A stretch of DNA of 64,000 nucleotides from Aedes albopictus (Eukaryota > Arthropoda > Insecta > Diptera > Culicidae). Where the stretch lies: the NCBI RefSeq assembly GCF_035046485.1, contig NC_085137.1, positions 498,004,536 through 498,068,535 on the forward strand. Direction: 5' to 3'. The notes below the pieces were generated by a model. That model was not told the DNA's origin, did no database searches, and saw only the letters and a list, made by a program, of their open reading frames with translations. A program made the translations under genes and the position numbers. Below, one piece after another: positions 61,503 through 64,000 of the stretch; position 1 is the stretch's first letter, and every line of letters starts with the position of its first letter.

Positions 61503-64000
61503 TTTTTCAAGAATCCCTCCTAGAGGTCATTCAAAATTTTCCAGGAATCTCTCCAAAAAATCTTCGTGATTTATTTTTTATCAGGAATTCTTCCAGGATT
61601 TTTTGTTTCGGAAGTTGTTTATTTTTTTTTTAGGAATAATTCTAACCTTTTTCCAGGGAATGGCTTCAGGATTTTCTCTGGGAATTCATCAAATTATTTT
61701 TCATGGATTTCTTCTGGAATTTAATCCATTTCTTCACGAATTCCTCCAGAAATTTCTTCACAAATAGTTGTTGATTTTCCTTTAAGGCTGATACAAATTT
61801 AATTTTGACTTTTTGTCTCCCGCCCCTCGAAAATTTTTGGCTGGTTTTTGCATTTTGAGGGGGCAGATAAAAAATATTTACCAAAATATCGGGTCTTGCC
61901 AAAATATATTTAACAAATCCGATGAGTTTTTAATATTTTTCAGATTAAATGCTTTATTATTTTTATCCCCCCCCCCCTCGACCAGCCAAAGAGTGGTGGG
62001 ACAAAAAGTGAAATAAATATTTGTAACGGCCTAATTTAATCCTCCAGAAAAAAATCCATGAATTTCTTTAGGAATTACTAAGGAATTACTAAGGAAAAGG
62101 CTGGTCCTTAGTAATGCCCTCAGGACATCCTCTGGGAATCGGTCTAGGATTTTTTCATGAATTTCATCAAGAACTTCAATTATTTCTTTATGAATCCCTC
62201 TAAGAATTTGTTCAGGAATTATTCCAGATTTTTTTTTTGAGAATTTCTCCAAAATTTTATTCAGGAATCTGTTTGGGAATTCAAACAGGATTTTTTCGGA
62301 ATCTATGCCAGCAGTTTATCCAGGAAATTCTCGCCTATTTCTTCAGGAATTCCTCAACCATTTGTTTTAGAAATGGTTCTGGAATTATTTTCGGGAATTC
62401 CATCACGATTTTTTTTTCAGAATTTCCTCCAGTAGAAATATTTTTTTAGGAAATCCAGAATTTTCTCTAGATACTTCTTCAGAAATTCTTCAAAGATTTT
62501 TTTCAGCAATTTCTCCTCGCTTTTTTGTTTGTTTTGTTTTAGGAGTACTTACAGGATTGTTTCAGGAGTTTCTTCAGGAATTCCTTTAAAACTATCTTTT
62601 TTTCTTTGTAAATTCTTGGGGAATTTCTTTAGTAATTATTCGAATACTTTTTTCAGGAGTCCCTCCTGTTATTTTAAGAATTTCGTCAAGATTTCTTCTA
62701 GGAATTCCTTCAGGAAGTTTTCGAAGTTTTTTTTCAGAAATTCCTTCTTTTTCCAGAAATACTTCCTGGATTTTGTTAAGGTTTTCTCGAGGAAATTCTT
62801 CAGGAATTCTTCCAGGAGATTTTCTAGAAATTCTTCAGAAAAAAAATCATAGAATGTATCCAGGATGTTTCTTATGTTTTTTTTTCAAAAATTATTGCAG
62901 GAGTTTCTTCGGTATTCTCGTATTATTCCAGGAAGTTCGTCAGGAATGTCTCCTGAAATTTCTTCAGGAATCGTTCCAGGATTTTTTTTTTATGAATTCT
63001 TCCAGAATTCTTTCATATATTTATATTTTTTTAAGAACTCCGCTTAGAGTTCCTTTCCGAATTTCCGGAAATTCTTTGAATATTTTTTTTTTGGGAAATT
63101 ATCCAGAATTTTTTTTAGGAAAAGTCCCAAGAATTTGTTCAGGAATTTCTCGAGAATTTTCCTTATGTAACTTCCGCTGAGAGTTACATAACATTTTTTT
63201 CTAGAATTTCGACTGGAATTGTATCAATTTCTTCAGGAATCCCTGCAACTGTTTCTTCGTGAATTTTTTCTTAATTTTATCGATGAATGCCTCCAGGAAT
63301 CTGCTTGGAAATTAAGACAGGATTTTGCTATTTTTTTTAATTTATCACTTCCGAATTCACGAACTTTTTCTTCTTCTTCTTCAGGAATTTCTCCACGACT
63401 TTTTTGAAATTCCTCCAAAAATACGTTTCGGATTTTACCAGAAATCCTTCTAGATTCTTTTCAAGGAATTTCGACAGGAAGTCTTCGAAAAAATTATCAG
63501 GAATTCTTTCCAGTTTTTTTTTTTTATTTTGAGGAATACCCCCAGGTTTTTTTATTTTCTCGGTGAATTTATTCTGAAATTCGTCAGTAGTTTTATTCTA
63601 GAAATCCCTCGACATTTTTTAAAGATTCCATGCAACATTTTCGTATGATTTTTTTTAGAAATAATCCCAGAAACTCTTAGAAATTCCATGAGAAATAACT
63701 CTAGAGCTGGCCTACTGATGAGAAATAACTTAACGAATTCCCTCAGATAATTCTTCAGGAATTTCTTAGGAATTTCTTCAGGAATCACCCCAGAATTATC
63801 AGGAATTCTTCCAAGATTATTTTTTCGGGAAAAACCTAGTTTCATGAGTTTATAATTTCCAGCAACCCAAGATTTTCTTATGAATTCCTCCTTTTTTTCC
63901 TTAGGAAAAGTTCCACGTATTTCTTTAGGAATTGCTCCAGCCTTTTCTTAAGGAATTCCCTCATAACTTCTAAGAATTATCCAGGATTAGGAATTCATCC
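61503..64000. repeat. Degenerate GAATTCC-type minisatellite to window end
   Basis: Continuous half-units such as CAGGAATTCTTC and TTTCTTCAGGAA. The many short frames (for example plus 62529-62852 and 62773-63180) are Phe/Ser/Arg-rich repeat translations. The array continues beyond the window. Confidence 0.75.
61786..62031. mobile_element. MITE with GGCYGWTACAAAT ends, 246 bp
   Basis: The left end is GGCTGATACAAATTTAATTT and the right end (minus strand) GGCCGTTACAAATATTTATT. Both continue to ACTTTTTGTC. TTAA precedes the left end; TAA follows the right end, so the duplication is TTAA-like but imperfect. It contains GTCTCCCGCCCCTCG and a run of ten C near 61970. Confidence 0.65.

Overview
This window looks like intergenic and intronic DNA from a culicine mosquito, most likely an Aedes species. 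The signs are three copies of a tRNA-derived SINE that I match to the Feilai family of Aedes aegypti, a CR1/L2-like LINE fragment, very many small fold-back elements with TA, TTAA or 8-bp target duplications, and long stretches of a degenerate GAATTCC-type minisatellite. I see no bacterial genes, operons, rRNA, CRISPR array or recognisable viral insertion. Nearly all open reading frames longer than 60 codons are repeat translations or chance frames.

Host genes occupy little of the sequence. On the minus strand, two exons (29973-30108 and 29697-29865) splice in frame and encode the N-terminus of a Gly-rich protein I do not recognise. Its next intron runs downward, and at 16687/16688 on the same strand there is a branch point, pyrimidine tract and CAG|GTAAGT, the classical recursive (ratchet) splice signature. 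It is followed by a 153-nt open segment with its own donor. On the plus strand, a CpG-rich segment at 57575-58585 looks like the 5' end of another gene, with a possible 62-nt intron and a start codon seven codons before a GTAAGT donor.

Layout: 1-9350 holds degenerate repeats, a 31-bp minisatellite, a CGCATAA-rich element and a 3.3-kb TA-flanked element carrying smaller insertions. 9480-15773 has more degenerate repeat, two fold-back MITEs, AT-rich DNA and the LINE. 16270-16980 carries the splice signals. 17759-28725 is a chain of elements, including a TTAA-flanked piggyBac-like element broken by a hAT-like and a fold-back insertion. 29697-30108 is the gene start. 30650-40957 alternates fold-back elements with degenerate repeats. 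42242-53949 holds SINE, Helitron-like and fold-back elements and a second, intact and inverted copy of the TTAA element. 55081-57560 is an almost perfect (TCTG)n array of about 2.5 kb. 58565 onward is the second gene start, then a SINE and degenerate repeats to the end.

The two TTAA-element copies act as controls for each other: each nested insertion in the left copy has an empty site in the right copy. The strongest leads are the recursive splice site, the uninterrupted TCTG array, the 135-bp tandem repeats rich in CCGCCATCTTGG (a YY1/Pho-like motif) inside the TTAA element, and the carriage of the degenerate minisatellite by unrelated transposons. I did not find a new multi-gene system.
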